From IMG/VR virus record IMGVR_UViG_3300045994_000055, positions 62,001-126,000 of that record: a DNA stretch of 64,000 bases; one strand, 5' to 3'. The notes beneath the pieces were generated by a model, which made no database searches, was not told the origin of the DNA, and saw nothing but the letters and a program-made list of their open reading frames with translations. The position numbers were made by a program, and so were the translations under genes. Positions 25,164 to 34,800 of this stretch are shown here, one piece after another; position 1 is the first letter of the stretch, and each line of letters opens with the position of its first letter. This stretch comes from a virus.

Positions 25164-25240
25164 TGGTGCGTTATCCCGGATTCGAACCGAGCACCGTCGA
25201 GTTTAGAAGTCGCCGCTCTAACCAAATGAGCTAATAACGC
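25164..25240 (-). tRNA. tRNA with anticodon CUA (putative amber suppressor)
   Basis: A 77-base cloverleaf with encoded CCA. Acceptor GCGTTAT/ATAACGC, T-arm CTCGG-TTCGAAT-CCGGG, D-arm GCTC/GAGC and a 5-base variable loop are all canonical. The anticodon loop is TTCTAAA, so positions 34-36 are CTA (25204-25206), which reads UAG. The anticodon stem is weak: three central pairs hold, but 27-43 is G-A and 31-39 is C-C. Shifting the loop to read UCU (Arg) leaves even fewer pairs. It is therefore a real tRNA-like gene; function as a suppressor is likely but unproven. Confidence 0.8.
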
Positions 25241-25248
25241 ATAGATCC

Positions 25249-25277
25249 AGTGTACATTAAATGCATTATTCTGTAAA
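25249..25277 (-). promoter_or_regulatory. Sigma-70-type promoter for the tRNA/SLOG unit
   Basis: On the minus strand TTTACA (25272-25277) and TACACT (25249-25254) are 17 bases apart, and the tRNA 5' end is 9 bases after the -10 box, so transcription would begin at or just before the tRNA. Confidence 0.7.
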
Positions 25278-25285
25278 CATAAATG

Positions 25286-25293
25286 GCTAAATA
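25286..25293 (+). promoter_or_regulatory. Late promoter
   Basis: GCTAAATA, 80 bases before ATG 25373. The leader between contains a small hairpin (GCTCT/AGAGC at about 25303-25318). Confidence 0.65.
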
Positions 25294-25372
25294 TCTGGTT
25301 CGCTCTTAAATGAGAGCTCGTGCGAGTAGCCACTCCGCGGGGCTTAGAACGCTCACAACAAAGGAAAATAAA

Positions 25373-25843
25373 ATGGCAAAAGGTATTAAAGTAGCAAATC
25401 AAGCACCAGCAGCACCATTGGGCAGCACAGTAGACGGCTTAGTCAGCGCAGACCAAGGTCAAGCGTCTGGTTTTGGTGGTACGGGTGGCGTTAGTAACAC
25501 AGTTAACGGCAAGGGCGTTAAGACAATAGACGTACAATACAAGACATTGGCTGGTGTAGCAGTTGCACACGGCTTCGTTATCAATCAAAAGGGTTCTGCA
25601 AAGTTCTTAGTTGATGATTCCGCAGCAGCAGGTACTCATATCACTGTAGTTCAACTTGTAAACAAAGCCGCTGGCGCATTAGCAGCAGGCGAAGCAAGCA
25701 TTGCTTGTTACGACACAGCAAGCGCACCTTTCTACGCTCGTCGTATCAGCACAAAGCACGTTTATGACTTCGCAGGCAACAAGTTTATGTACAAGGTTAA
25801 CACCCCAGCTACATCAGCTTACGCTAACGTAGCATCTTACTAA
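25373..25843 (+). CDS. Small structural protein, unrecognised
   Basis: A 156-residue protein. I choose ATG 25373, with AAAGGA 7 bases upstream, over the longer frame to 25310, which runs through the leader. Composition is Ala/Gly/Val/Thr-rich with beta-strand patterns (VKTIDVQYKTLAGVAVAHGF, GTHITVVQLVNKAAGALAAG) and the end is NKFMYKVNTPATSAYANVAS. Biased codon use, a late promoter and a terminator of its own suggest an abundant virion protein, perhaps a head decoration or fibre partner. No family identified. Confidence 0.7.
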   Translation: MAKGIKVANQAPAAPLGSTVDGLVSADQGQASGFGGTGGVSNTVNGKGVKTIDVQYKTLAGVAVAHGFVINQKGSAKFLVDDSAAAGTHITVVQLVNKAAGALAAGEASIACYDTASAPFYARRISTKHVYDFAGNKFMYKVNTPATSAYANVASY

Positions 25844-25844
25844 G

Positions 25845-25871
25845 AAAAGGGCGACTTTAGGGTCGCTTTTT
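25845..25871 (+). terminator. Terminator after the small structural gene
   Basis: GCGAC pairs with GTCGC around TTTAGG, flanked by A4 and T5. Confidence 0.75.
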
Positions 25872-25888
25872 CACGACTTTTTTATCAG

Positions 25889-25896
25889 CATAAATA
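25889..25896 (+). promoter_or_regulatory. Late promoter for the fibre block
   Basis: CATAAATA, 22 bases before ATG 25919. Confidence 0.7.
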
Positions 25897-25918
25897 TCTA
25901 ATAACGGAAGAATTACCC

Positions 25919-26602
25919 ATGAGTAAAGGCATTAGATATAACGGCGATTATAGTATTACCGCGGCAGACGCTACTGGTAATCTCATTGTGACTGTGGATA
26001 CAATGACGATTCACGGCAACCTGAATGTCATTGGTAATGTAAGTGAAATTACATCTAATAATAGTGCTGTGTCTGATAATTTTATCACCCTGAATGCAGG
26101 TGAGACCGCAGCAGGCGTTACATTGGGCACAGCTGGTATCGACGTAGATCGTGGGTCACTAGCCAGAACTGCAATTCGTTGGAATGAAAACAGACCCACA
26201 GGCCCTGCACGTTGGGAACTAACTAACGACGGTACAACTTGGGGTGGCATTTCTACCATAACCAGCTCAGGTGCATCGTTTGCGTTGATTGATGACTTAA
26301 ACCCGCAACTAGGTGCAAATCTAGATGTATTGGGCCGCACTATTTTTAGTTCAAACAATGAAGTAGTTATATTTGGTATGAGTGCAGGAAATTTAATCCC
26401 TGCTGGCACTTACGGTTCGGGCATTGCAATTCAAAATACTCCTGTCGTTCCGTCGGCTATTACAGATCATACTGTAATCTACTCACAAGAACCGCAAAAT
26501 GGTGGCGCCGGCTTATATGTAACAACTAACCCAGCCAACCCAGTGCAAGAAGAATTAATAACCAAAGCTAAGGCAATTGCTTATGCTTTGATTTTCAGAT
26601 AA
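25919..26602 (+). CDS. Fibre-block protein with collar module
   Basis: A 227-residue beta-rich protein. Residues 20-95 (VDTMTIHGNLNVIGNVSEIT, NFITLNAGETAAG, GIDVDRGSLARTAIRWNE) are the same module that recurs in the large fibres downstream: a GNL strand, a Ser/Asn stretch, a DxxIxL strand, then a Gly-rich loop and an aromatic strand. This suggests a small tail-fibre or baseplate-attached adhesin component. First gene of the plus-strand fibre block, with its own late promoter. Confidence 0.7.
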   Translation: MSKGIRYNGDYSITAADATGNLIVTVDTMTIHGNLNVIGNVSEITSNNSAVSDNFITLNAGETAAGVTLGTAGIDVDRGSLARTAIRWNENRPTGPARWELTNDGTTWGGISTITSSGASFALIDDLNPQLGANLDVLGRTIFSSNNEVVIFGMSAGNLIPAGTYGSGIAIQNTPVVPSAITDHTVIYSQEPQNGGAGLYVTTNPANPVQEELITKAKAIAYALIFR

Positions 26603-26611
26603 GGAACAACA

Positions 26612-26938
26612 ATGTTAACAAGCGTATTATTACCAATCACTCCGACAAGCATTATTGCGGGCACTCCTACTGAAGGTGTGGCATTAACTTGCATTCAAGC
26701 TTGCAATAACACAAATATTGCAGGTACGCCCCAAACGTTAACACTAAGCGTGTATGCAGTGCCGGCAGGTCGTTCAGCAGACGCGACAACATTAATTTAT
26801 AGTGAAATTGAAATTACGGCAGGCGATTCATACATAGTCGATCAAGAGCGTATGGTATTAGGTAACGGTGACTCTATATGGGCCAAAGCTTCAATAGCGG
26901 GAGCGTTAGTTTTCACAGTTAGCTCAGTGGGTATCTAA
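26612..26938 (+). CDS. Small fibre-block protein
   Basis: A 108-residue all-beta protein (TLTLSVYAVPAGRSADATT, LIYSEIEITAGDSYIVDQER, GALVFTVSSVGI), a fold pattern like small virion domains that bind along fibres. It has AAGGAAC upstream, and its stop is one base before the ATG of the next gene, so the two are coupled. No specific family. Confidence 0.65.
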   Translation: MLTSVLLPITPTSIIAGTPTEGVALTCIQACNNTNIAGTPQTLTLSVYAVPAGRSADATTLIYSEIEITAGDSYIVDQERMVLGNGDSIWAKASIAGALVFTVSSVGI

Positions 26939-26939
26939 A

Positions 26940-27395
26940 ATGGGTCGTTATTTAAAAAACGTTAAGCTACAAACAGGAGCAAATAAAGCTATTCAAGTTC
27001 CGTTGTCTACGTCTGCTGGTGGTCCACAGGTACCACAAGACGGTATGATCCGCTTCAATACCACTCTAAATCAACTTGAGTGGTTCTATAATGGGCAATG
27101 GTGGGATGTAGCTAACCGCGGTACAGTAGACATCATCATTGAGACTCACACTGGCAACGAATTTGTTGGTACTGATGTAGGCTACGATCTTCAACTCAAT
27201 AATCAAGCTAATTATATAACAGACTTTATGGTGTTTATTGGTGGGGTTTATCAGATCCCCGGCGTGCATTACACCTTCGCTGTCCCATCGACATTGACTT
27301 TAGTAAGCGCACCGCCAACAGTTGACTCTGCAGGTAACGCTAACTACATAACTATAGTGTTTAACTTGAATTCTACCAATGCAGTATACGGCTAA
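26940..27395 (+). CDS. Small fibre protein with RFNT and SINGVYQ modules
   Basis: A 151-residue protein. Residues 30-58 are DGMIRFNTTLNQLEWFYNGQ W-type module, also seen near the C-termini of the other fibres here; residues 85-125 (MVFIGGVYQIPGVHYTF) match the SINGV-QIP module found at the end of the 485- and 2694-residue proteins. It is thus a stand-alone version of the fibre C-terminal part and may be a trimeric tip or adapter. ATG follows the previous stop by one base. Confidence 0.7.
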   Translation: MGRYLKNVKLQTGANKAIQVPLSTSAGGPQVPQDGMIRFNTTLNQLEWFYNGQWWDVANRGTVDIIIETHTGNEFVGTDVGYDLQLNNQANYITDFMVFIGGVYQIPGVHYTFAVPSTLTLVSAPPTVDSAGNANYITIVFNLNSTNAVYG

Positions 27396-27401
27396 GAAGC
27401 A

Positions 27402-27409
27402 AATAAATA
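27402..27409 (+). promoter_or_regulatory. Late promoter
   Basis: AATAAATA, 18 bases before ATG 27428; ACGGAG ribosome site follows. Confidence 0.5.
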
Positions 27410-27427
27410 TAAAAACGGAGCGTTAAC

Positions 27428-28885
27428 ATGGCAATTGGAAGAATATCGGGACAAATGTTGTCGTCTAGCTTGGACAGACAAAGCAATCTGACCTTTATCA
27501 ACAACACAACCACGTTAATGCATTTGGATTTTTCGGGGTCTAAGGTAGGTATTAACACAGATAATGTCACCGAAACTCTTACTGTCAAAGGTAAAATAGG
27601 AACAGATGATAGCGAAGGCGGTGGGGTATTAATTAACGGTACTACTATTTCAGCCAAAGCCAATCGTATCTTATACGTAGGCAGCGAGGTCGCCCTAGGC
27701 GATTTGAGTACGGTGTACATCAATGGCGGCAGCAATTTAGACATTATTACTACGGATGGTAGTGGAACGTTGACTTGGACAAGCGCAAATGTATGGTTGG
27801 CTAACAGCAACTTCTTGCAAGACTTAACCATCAATGGTGCCACTTTATCAACAAGTGTAACTAACGGTAATGTAACTATCCAAGGCAACGGGACTGGCCT
27901 AGTTACATCGCCAAACATGTACGTAGGCAATTTAAATGCTGGATACTTTCTGTCTAACGATATAAATGGCGTAATGTACGGAGTAGTGAACGGCGTTTTG
28001 AACGGTGATGTGCTAACACCAGCACAGCCATTCATAACAAGCGTTGGTACATTGACTGGTTTAACAACGTCGGGTAACATTTATGCCCCGTTTGTAAATG
28101 CACAGCTACGCGGCGCTCTTTATACGAATAACATATACGATGTTAATGGAAATTTAACAATACACACGCAACCAGGTGCTGTGCTAACTATTGACAGTAC
28201 AGCAGCACAAGTTATACCAGTGGGTAGTACAGCCCAACGCCCTACGGGCCCATTGGGATCATTTAGGTATAACACAGAATCCAATGCTCCGGAGTATTTT
28301 AACGGTACATCTTGGGTCAGTATGAAATCTGAAGTGTCTACACAGTCACTTTACGGAAACAACTCGCAAGATACATTCTTGCTAAACTATCACACCACAC
28401 AAGATAGTATCATTGTAAGTATTAACGGTACAGTTCAACAACCAGGAATTGCTTATGCCGTTGATCCTAACTCTGCCAACTACATTCTCTTTACCGAAGT
28501 ACCAAAATCAGGTGATACTATAGAAGTTCGGTTCTTGTCTACGGCGCCAATGGTAGAGATGGCGCAACAAAACTCGATTACGGTAGTTTCCCCAACTATT
28601 AGTTATGGCACCTCCCCAGTAATCATTGACGAGTTCAAAATGGTTGATTATAGATCCGCAAAATATACAGTTACGGCACAAGCAGCTAACGGCGACTTAA
28701 ATATGTCTGAAGTTATGGTTATGCATGACGGAATTACGTCTACAGCTACACAGACTGCAACAGCAGGTACGGCAAATGTGGTTGCCTATACTACCACTGT
28801 AGCTGCTGGTAATGTACGACTATTAGCGCAATCGGCGCTTTCTGGTGCCTCATTGAAATTGTATAAACTTTACTTCCCACTTTAA
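27428..28885 (+). CDS. Tail fibre/adhesin protein, 485 residues
   Basis: N-terminus MAIGRISGQMLSSSL, a short helical attachment segment, then beta-rich modules. PFITSVGTLTGLTTSGNI near 200 is the 'TSVGTLT' unit of repetitive phage fibres. Near 260 is VIPVGSTAQRPTGPLGSFRY followed by NT and FNGTSWVSM, and near 330 SIIVSINGTVQQPGIAYAVD. The last 100 residues carry a second strand-rich domain shared with the end of the 2694-residue protein (MSEVMVMHDG, and LQEALVIHDG-like there). The same order in both suggests related C-terminal binding tips on stalks of different length. Confidence 0.75.
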   Translation: MAIGRISGQMLSSSLDRQSNLTFINNTTTLMHLDFSGSKVGINTDNVTETLTVKGKIGTDDSEGGGVLINGTTISAKANRILYVGSEVALGDLSTVYINGGSNLDIITTDGSGTLTWTSANVWLANSNFLQDLTINGATLSTSVTNGNVTIQGNGTGLVTSPNMYVGNLNAGYFLSNDINGVMYGVVNGVLNGDVLTPAQPFITSVGTLTGLTTSGNIYAPFVNAQLRGALYTNNIYDVNGNLTIHTQPGAVLTIDSTAAQVIPVGSTAQRPTGPLGSFRYNTESNAPEYFNGTSWVSMKSEVSTQSLYGNNSQDTFLLNYHTTQDSIIVSINGTVQQPGIAYAVDPNSANYILFTEVPKSGDTIEVRFLSTAPMVEMAQQNSITVVSPTISYGTSPVIIDEFKMVDYRSAKYTVTAQAANGDLNMSEVMVMHDGITSTATQTATAGTANVVAYTTTVAAGNVRLLAQSALSGASLKLYKLYFPL

Positions 28886-28935
28886 AGTACGCACATTTTA
28901 AAAACCGCTGGTAATAGCCATATTAGCGACACGCA

Positions 28936-28943
28936 GCTAAATA
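28936..28943 (+). promoter_or_regulatory. Late promoter
   Basis: GCTAAATA, 22 bases before ATG 28966. Confidence 0.75.
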
Positions 28944-28965
28944 TGGATATAACTGGAGATAAAAG

Positions 28966-31836
28966 ATGGCCGTAACTAGAATTAAAAATAATCAGATCAC
29001 TGATTCGACAATTACATACCAAAAGATTGCCAACCAAACACTTGTTGGTGCAAACTTTAACCCGAACTTAACCCTTAACTCAAACGTTAGTATTATTGGT
29101 AACTTAACAGTGTCTGGTGGCTCCAGCGTTGTTAATTCCACTAATACCTACGTTAACGATCCGGTGGTTGTGTTCAACAATGGATACATTGGTAGCTTAA
29201 CAGGCTATGACATTGGTATTTTAGTCAATCGTAACTTAGCAACCTTAACTGGCTACGGCGCAGTTAACACAGCTTGGTTATGGAGCGAAGCTGATAGCGC
29301 ATTCGTAGCAATTGCTACAACAGACACAGGCGAAGGTGTCACAGGAGTTAACAACTCTGGCTTTGTCAACATCAAAGCACACGATGTAACAGCAACAGGC
29401 AACGTAGACATTACAGGTTCGATTTCTGCTTCTAGCTTCAGCGTTGGCGCTGGTGGTACATTTAGCGGTAACATTTCGTCTGCATACGCAACAATCACAA
29501 ACTTAACATCTGGCAATGCACAGATCAGTGGCGGCGCTATTACAAGCACACCAGTTTCTGGCTCTACTGTACAAGCAACAGTATTAACTACTGCAAATGC
29601 ACAAATTTCCGGCGGCGCAATTAGCAATACACCTATTAACGGTTCCGTTATTGGTGCAAACGTTGCAGCAGCAGGTACGTTCACAACATTAACATCCACT
29701 GGTGGCATTACTGGTACGTTGCAAACAGCAGCACAACCAAATGTAACATCCGTTGGCACATTGACAAGCTTAAGCGTAACAGGCACCGCAACTGCTGGTA
29801 ATATCAGCACTGCTGGTACAGCTACAGTCGGTACATCTACAGTAACAGGTAATGCTACAGTTGGTGGTACTTTAGGCGTAACTGGTGACGTTACAGTCTC
29901 ATCTAACGTAAACAGCACAAGCACAACTACTGGTTCTATCGTAACTGCGGGTGGTGTTGGTATTGCTAAGGATGTAAACATCGGTGGTTTAGCTAACATT
30001 GCAAATGTACAAGTAGCTAACAACACAATTTCTTCCCTAAGCGGCAACTTAAACTTAAGCAGCTCTGGCTCCGTTAAAATCGGCGCATTGACAATGCCTC
30101 AAGTTGACGGTGTTGCAGCTTCGGTTATGACATCTGACGGTGCAGGTAATTTAAGTTTACAAAGCTTGGCAGGCGCCGGCGTTCGTGGTAATGTTATCCA
30201 ATTAGGTACCCCAACTACTGGAACAATAGTTGACAACAGCCCAGCTATTACTACATGGACAACAGGTACATACATTACTGATGCAGTTGACCGTTTGAAT
30301 GAAGTATTAGGCAAGTTGGTTCCAACTCAACCATCTACATTCCCTGGTTCTCCGTTCACATTGACAGTAAGCAGCTTAAGCAGCGGTTTACGTATGACTA
30401 ACTTCACACAGACAGACAACAGTGGTACTGGTGGCCGTTCTGTAGCTGGTGGTACAACTATTTCGGCATACAAGCGTGTAAACACATACGCAACAAACGC
30501 AGCTAACGACGTTGGCCCTGGTGATTCCGGTACAGTTTCCGTTATGAAGAACGGCGCTTCCTCTGGTTCCCACACAATCGTTTCTGGCACTGGTAACAAC
30601 GGTACATACAGCGATTTAGTTATCAGTGACAACGCTGACTACGGTAGCAAGTCTGCTCAAGCTTTAGGCTTCTGGTACTCCTTTGACGCGGCAGCTTCTG
30701 GTACAGTTGCTGGCGGTTGGAACGATGTATACTTGACAGACACAGCTGGTACACCAACAAATACAGTTGGGTGGTACTATGACTCTGCGGCTCCTGGTAC
30801 TCCAGTTATTACACAAAGCAGCTTTGCAGTGACTTCTAACGTAGTTGCATACAGCTCAAGCGTTCCTCACTACACTTCCAGTGCAGTTTGGACATACAGC
30901 GGTACAGCAAATCGTTTAACTGGTGACTTATACCCAGCTACAGACAGCTTCTTTACTGGCACTGCAGGTGGTTCGTTCCAAGCACCAGCTACGGTAACAT
31001 ACACCGCAGCAGGCGTAACAGTTCCTCCTGCACGTAACTTGTATGTTGCTTCTGGTTCCGCTACAGTTTCTACAACAGCTTCCATTGCTAACAGCACTGG
31101 CGTAAGCAGCGTAGGTCCTACAGTAAGCGCAGCAAACAGCTATGCAACAGGCAGCTTGGCATTAACACCAGGCGGCAACGTATTACGTATTGATGCAGCA
31201 AGCACAGCAACACCAAATGAAAACAACATCGTTGTTGGTACATTCGGTTCCGGCGGTGCAGCAAGTGCAGTACGTGTTGGTGGTTTAGCTACAGGTGCTA
31301 CTCCAACTACAGGCAGCATCACAAGCTGGACAAGCAGCTCAGCATTACCAACATATGAAGCTACAGTTGTAGGCGGTACTATCAAGAACGATACTACAAA
31401 CTACAGCACAGGCTATTTCCCAGTTGGTCCAGACTTAAGCACTGGCCGTACTGGTACACAATACATTACATTCCGTATCACTCGTGATGCAACATCTAAG
31501 TTCGACATTGCTGTAACAGGCAAGATCTCTGGCGTGCAAGTTGCATTGCCAGGCAGCAGTTTAGACACAACAGCTTCCCCAACTAATGGTTGGATCGACG
31601 CTACTGTGGCTTACGGCGGCGCAGGTGTTCCAGGTACTGGTACAGGCGGTAACGGCAGCACAGGTTGCGCATTGGGCGGTGCTATTACTACAGGTTCCGT
31701 GGTAACACAAAGCAAGACAGTAACATTTGGTACAGTATCTAGTAACAGCAGCACTAATAACTATATCTTTGTACGTTTTGCATTAGTAGCTGGTGATAGC
31801 ATTACAGCATTGAGCTTCCCGAACGCGACACACTAA
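28966..31836 (+). CDS. Repetitive tail fibre protein, 956 residues
   Basis: N-terminus MAVTRIKNNQITDSTITYQK resembles the first residues of the 228-residue fibre at 49419-50105, likely the attachment end. The collar module follows (GNLTVSGGSSVVNSTNTYVN, DPVVVFNNGY). Residues 170-390 are stalk repeats (ANAQISGGAISNTPINGS, TAAQPNVTSVGTLTSLSVTG, IVTAGGVGIAKDVNIGG). From about 450 to the end the sequence is non-repetitive, Ser/Thr/Gly/aromatic-rich, with strands such as GTQYITFRITRDATSKFDIA, probably the receptor-binding head. No enzymatic motif is visible. Confidence 0.8.
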   Translation: MAVTRIKNNQITDSTITYQKIANQTLVGANFNPNLTLNSNVSIIGNLTVSGGSSVVNSTNTYVNDPVVVFNNGYIGSLTGYDIGILVNRNLATLTGYGAVNTAWLWSEADSAFVAIATTDTGEGVTGVNNSGFVNIKAHDVTATGNVDITGSISASSFSVGAGGTFSGNISSAYATITNLTSGNAQISGGAITSTPVSGSTVQATVLTTANAQISGGAISNTPINGSVIGANVAAAGTFTTLTSTGGITGTLQTAAQPNVTSVGTLTSLSVTGTATAGNISTAGTATVGTSTVTGNATVGGTLGVTGDVTVSSNVNSTSTTTGSIVTAGGVGIAKDVNIGGLANIANVQVANNTISSLSGNLNLSSSGSVKIGALTMPQVDGVAASVMTSDGAGNLSLQSLAGAGVRGNVIQLGTPTTGTIVDNSPAITTWTTGTYITDAVDRLNEVLGKLVPTQPSTFPGSPFTLTVSSLSSGLRMTNFTQTDNSGTGGRSVAGGTTISAYKRVNTYATNAANDVGPGDSGTVSVMKNGASSGSHTIVSGTGNNGTYSDLVISDNADYGSKSAQALGFWYSFDAAASGTVAGGWNDVYLTDTAGTPTNTVGWYYDSAAPGTPVITQSSFAVTSNVVAYSSSVPHYTSSAVWTYSGTANRLTGDLYPATDSFFTGTAGGSFQAPATVTYTAAGVTVPPARNLYVASGSATVSTTASIANSTGVSSVGPTVSAANSYATGSLALTPGGNVLRIDAASTATPNENNIVVGTFGSGGAASAVRVGGLATGATPTTGSITSWTSSSALPTYEATVVGGTIKNDTTNYSTGYFPVGPDLSTGRTGTQYITFRITRDATSKFDIAVTGKISGVQVALPGSSLDTTASPTNGWIDATVAYGGAGVPGTGTGGNGSTGCALGGAITTGSVVTQSKTVTFGTVSSNSSTNNYIFVRFALVAGDSITALSFPNATH

Positions 31837-31859
31837 TATAATCTAGGAGAATAATTAAA

Positions 31860-34800
31860 ATGGCAATTAGCGATACACAAAAAATTGACGACCTGTACAA
31901 GAAGTTAGTATACGGCGTCACTAAAACAGACGTTGCAGGAAATAAATCTCCTAGTAACGAAGCAATAGCGAGCCCGCTATTGGTTCGTGGCGACACACTA
32001 TGGAACCAATCTGGTGACATCCCAAGTACAGCACCAGGTTCTACATCTGGTGTAGTACATGTTCGCACTGGTACCGCATCTATTATGGCTGCGGCTGATC
32101 CTACAGTAGTTCCATCTACACGTACTTGGTTGACAAGTATCGCAAAATGGATTCCTCCAGAGTTTGGTTCGAGCTACACTGTTAAGGCATACGCTGACAC
32201 AGCTGGCGCAGCAAATCCACAAAGCACTGGTACATTGTTAGCACCGGACGGTTCCGGTAACAATGACGCTTGGATATTTGACTACCAAGCAGGTGTTTTA
32301 AACTTTGCTGACACTAACGTCCCTACAGCTTTAAGCGGTAAGGTTGTTTACATTGTTGGTTATACATACACTGGTACAATGGGTGTTGCAAACAACGCTT
32401 CGTTCGGTAACTTAACAGTTTCTGACACAACTATTTCCGCAGCTACTACAAACAGTAGCTTGAACTTAAGCGGCAATGGTACAGGTAACGTTGTTTTAAC
32501 TGGCACCACAGTAGTGGTTGCTGGTAACGAAACAGTTTCTGGTACATTAGCTGTAACTGGTGCTGTAACTGCTCCTACATTCAACGGTAACGTAAGTGCT
32601 ACTACAGCAACTATCGCTACAGCTACTATCTCCGGTGGCACTGTAAACGGTACAGTTATTGGTGGTACAACTCCTGCAGCAGCAACATTCACAACAGTAA
32701 CTGGCGGTCCTGCTACATTCAGCAGCATCAACAATACTCCAGTTGGTAATGCAACTCCTTCCACTGGTGCGTTCACATCGTTAGCAGCTAACGGCGCAAC
32801 AACATTCACAGACGCTACACAAAGCACATTGACAAACAATGGCGCTGTAGTTATTGCTGGCGGTGTTGGTATTGCTAAGAACTTAAACGTTGGTGGCGAT
32901 ACTGTTATTGGTGGTAACTTAACAGTTGCAGGTACAACTACAACAGTTAACTCTACAACAGTAGCGGTTGCTGACTTAAACATCACTGTAGCCAAAGACG
33001 CTACAACCGCAGCACAAGCTGACGGCGGTGGTTTAACTGTAGCTGGTGCAAACGCAACATTAACTTATGTTCAAGCAACAGATACATGGAATTTAAATAA
33101 AGATGTTACTGCTCCTGCATTAGCATTAAGTGGTGTAACAAACAGCACAAGCCCAACAACTGGTGACTTGACAACTGCTGGTGGTGCAGGTGTTGCTATT
33201 GACTTATGGGTAGGCGGCACAATCCACGGTAACATTGCTACAAGTAACTTACAAGCTACAGGTGGTTCTGCTACTGGCATGACAGCATTGAGCTCGACAA
33301 CAGTAACAACTGGCAACGCTCAAATCTCTGGCGGCGCTATCACTAGCACACCAGTAAGCGGCAGCACTGGTTCGTTCACAACAGCAACAACTGGTAACTT
33401 ACAAGCAACTGGCGGCGCATTAAGCGGTGTTACCGTTTCTGCAACTTCCGTTACAACAGCTAACGCTCAAGTAACTGGCGGTGCAATCAGCGGTACCCCA
33501 GTTAGCGGTTCTACTGTACAAGGTACAAGCGTAACAACAGCTAACGCAGTAGTTACTGGTGGTACAATGTCTGGTGTTACAATCACAAGCAGCCCAATCT
33601 CTGGTAGCACTGGTTCGTTCTCGACATTGACATCTGGTTCAGCTACATTAACTGGCGGTGCAATCAGCGGTATGACAGTTGACGCTACAAGCGTAACAAC
33701 TAGCAACGCACAGATCACTGGCGGTTCCGTAACTGGCGTAGCATTAGGTGCTACAAGCTTCACAACAGCTAACGCACAGATTACTGGTGGTAATATCAGC
33801 GGTACTCCAGTAAGCGGCAGCACTGGTTCGTTCACAGTATTGACAACAGCTAACGCACAAGTTACTGGTGGTGATATCCAGAACACACCAATCAGCGGTT
33901 CTACTGGTTCGTTTACTAACGTTACAACTGGTGGCTTAACAGCTACAAGCGGTTCTGTAACTGGCTTGACAACATTGAGTGCAACTACAGCTTCTGCTAC
34001 TAACTTCAGCACAGGCAATGCAGTTATCACCGGTGGCAACATTTATGGTACACCAGTAAGCGGTTCTACTGTTTCTGCCACAAGCGTAAGCACAGGTAAC
34101 TTACAAGCTACTGGCGGTTCCGTAACTGGAATGACAGATGTTAGCTCTACAAATGTTACAACTAACAATGCAGTTATCGGTGGCGGTGCTATCAACGCAA
34201 CTCCAATCGGCGCTACAACAGCGGCAGCAGGTACATTCACAAGCGTAAGCACTGGTGGATTAACAGCTACAAGCGGTAATATCACTGGTATGACCAATGT
34301 AAGCTCTACAACAGTAACAACTGGTAGCGCACAAATTACAGGTGGTAACATTACTGGTACACCAATCAGCGGCTCCACTGTACAAGGTACTTCGGTAACT
34401 ACAAGCAACTTGCAAGCAACTGGTGGTTCTGCTACTGGCATGACATCCGTAGCTTCTGCTTTGGTGACTACTGCTAACGCACAGATTTCTGGTGGTGCAA
34501 TTACTAACACACCAATCTCTGGTGATACAGGTAGCTTCACAACAGCAACAACTGGTAACTTACAAGCAACTGGCGGCGCATTAAGCGGTGTTACAGTTAA
34601 TGCCACAAGCGTAACTACAGCTAACGCTCAAGTAACTGGCGGCGCAATTACTGGTACTCCAGTTAGCGGTTCGACAGTTGGTGCAACAGTATTGACAACA
34701 AGCAATGCACAAGTAACTGGTGGTGCAATTACTAACACACCAATCTCTGGCAGCACTGGTTCTTTTACAACATTAAGCGCAAGCAGCTTCACATCTGACA

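Noticed and set aside
23043-25229. Plus-strand frames opposite the 190-residue, zinc-ribbon and SLOG genes
   Set aside because: The minus-strand genes have ribosome sites, motifs and coupled starts; the plus frames have none, and one runs through the tRNA.
25164-25240. Reading the tRNA as Arg (UCU)
   Set aside because: Shifting the loop by one to CTTCTAA leaves the anticodon stem with fewer pairs and removes the correctly placed T33 and A37-A38 pattern.
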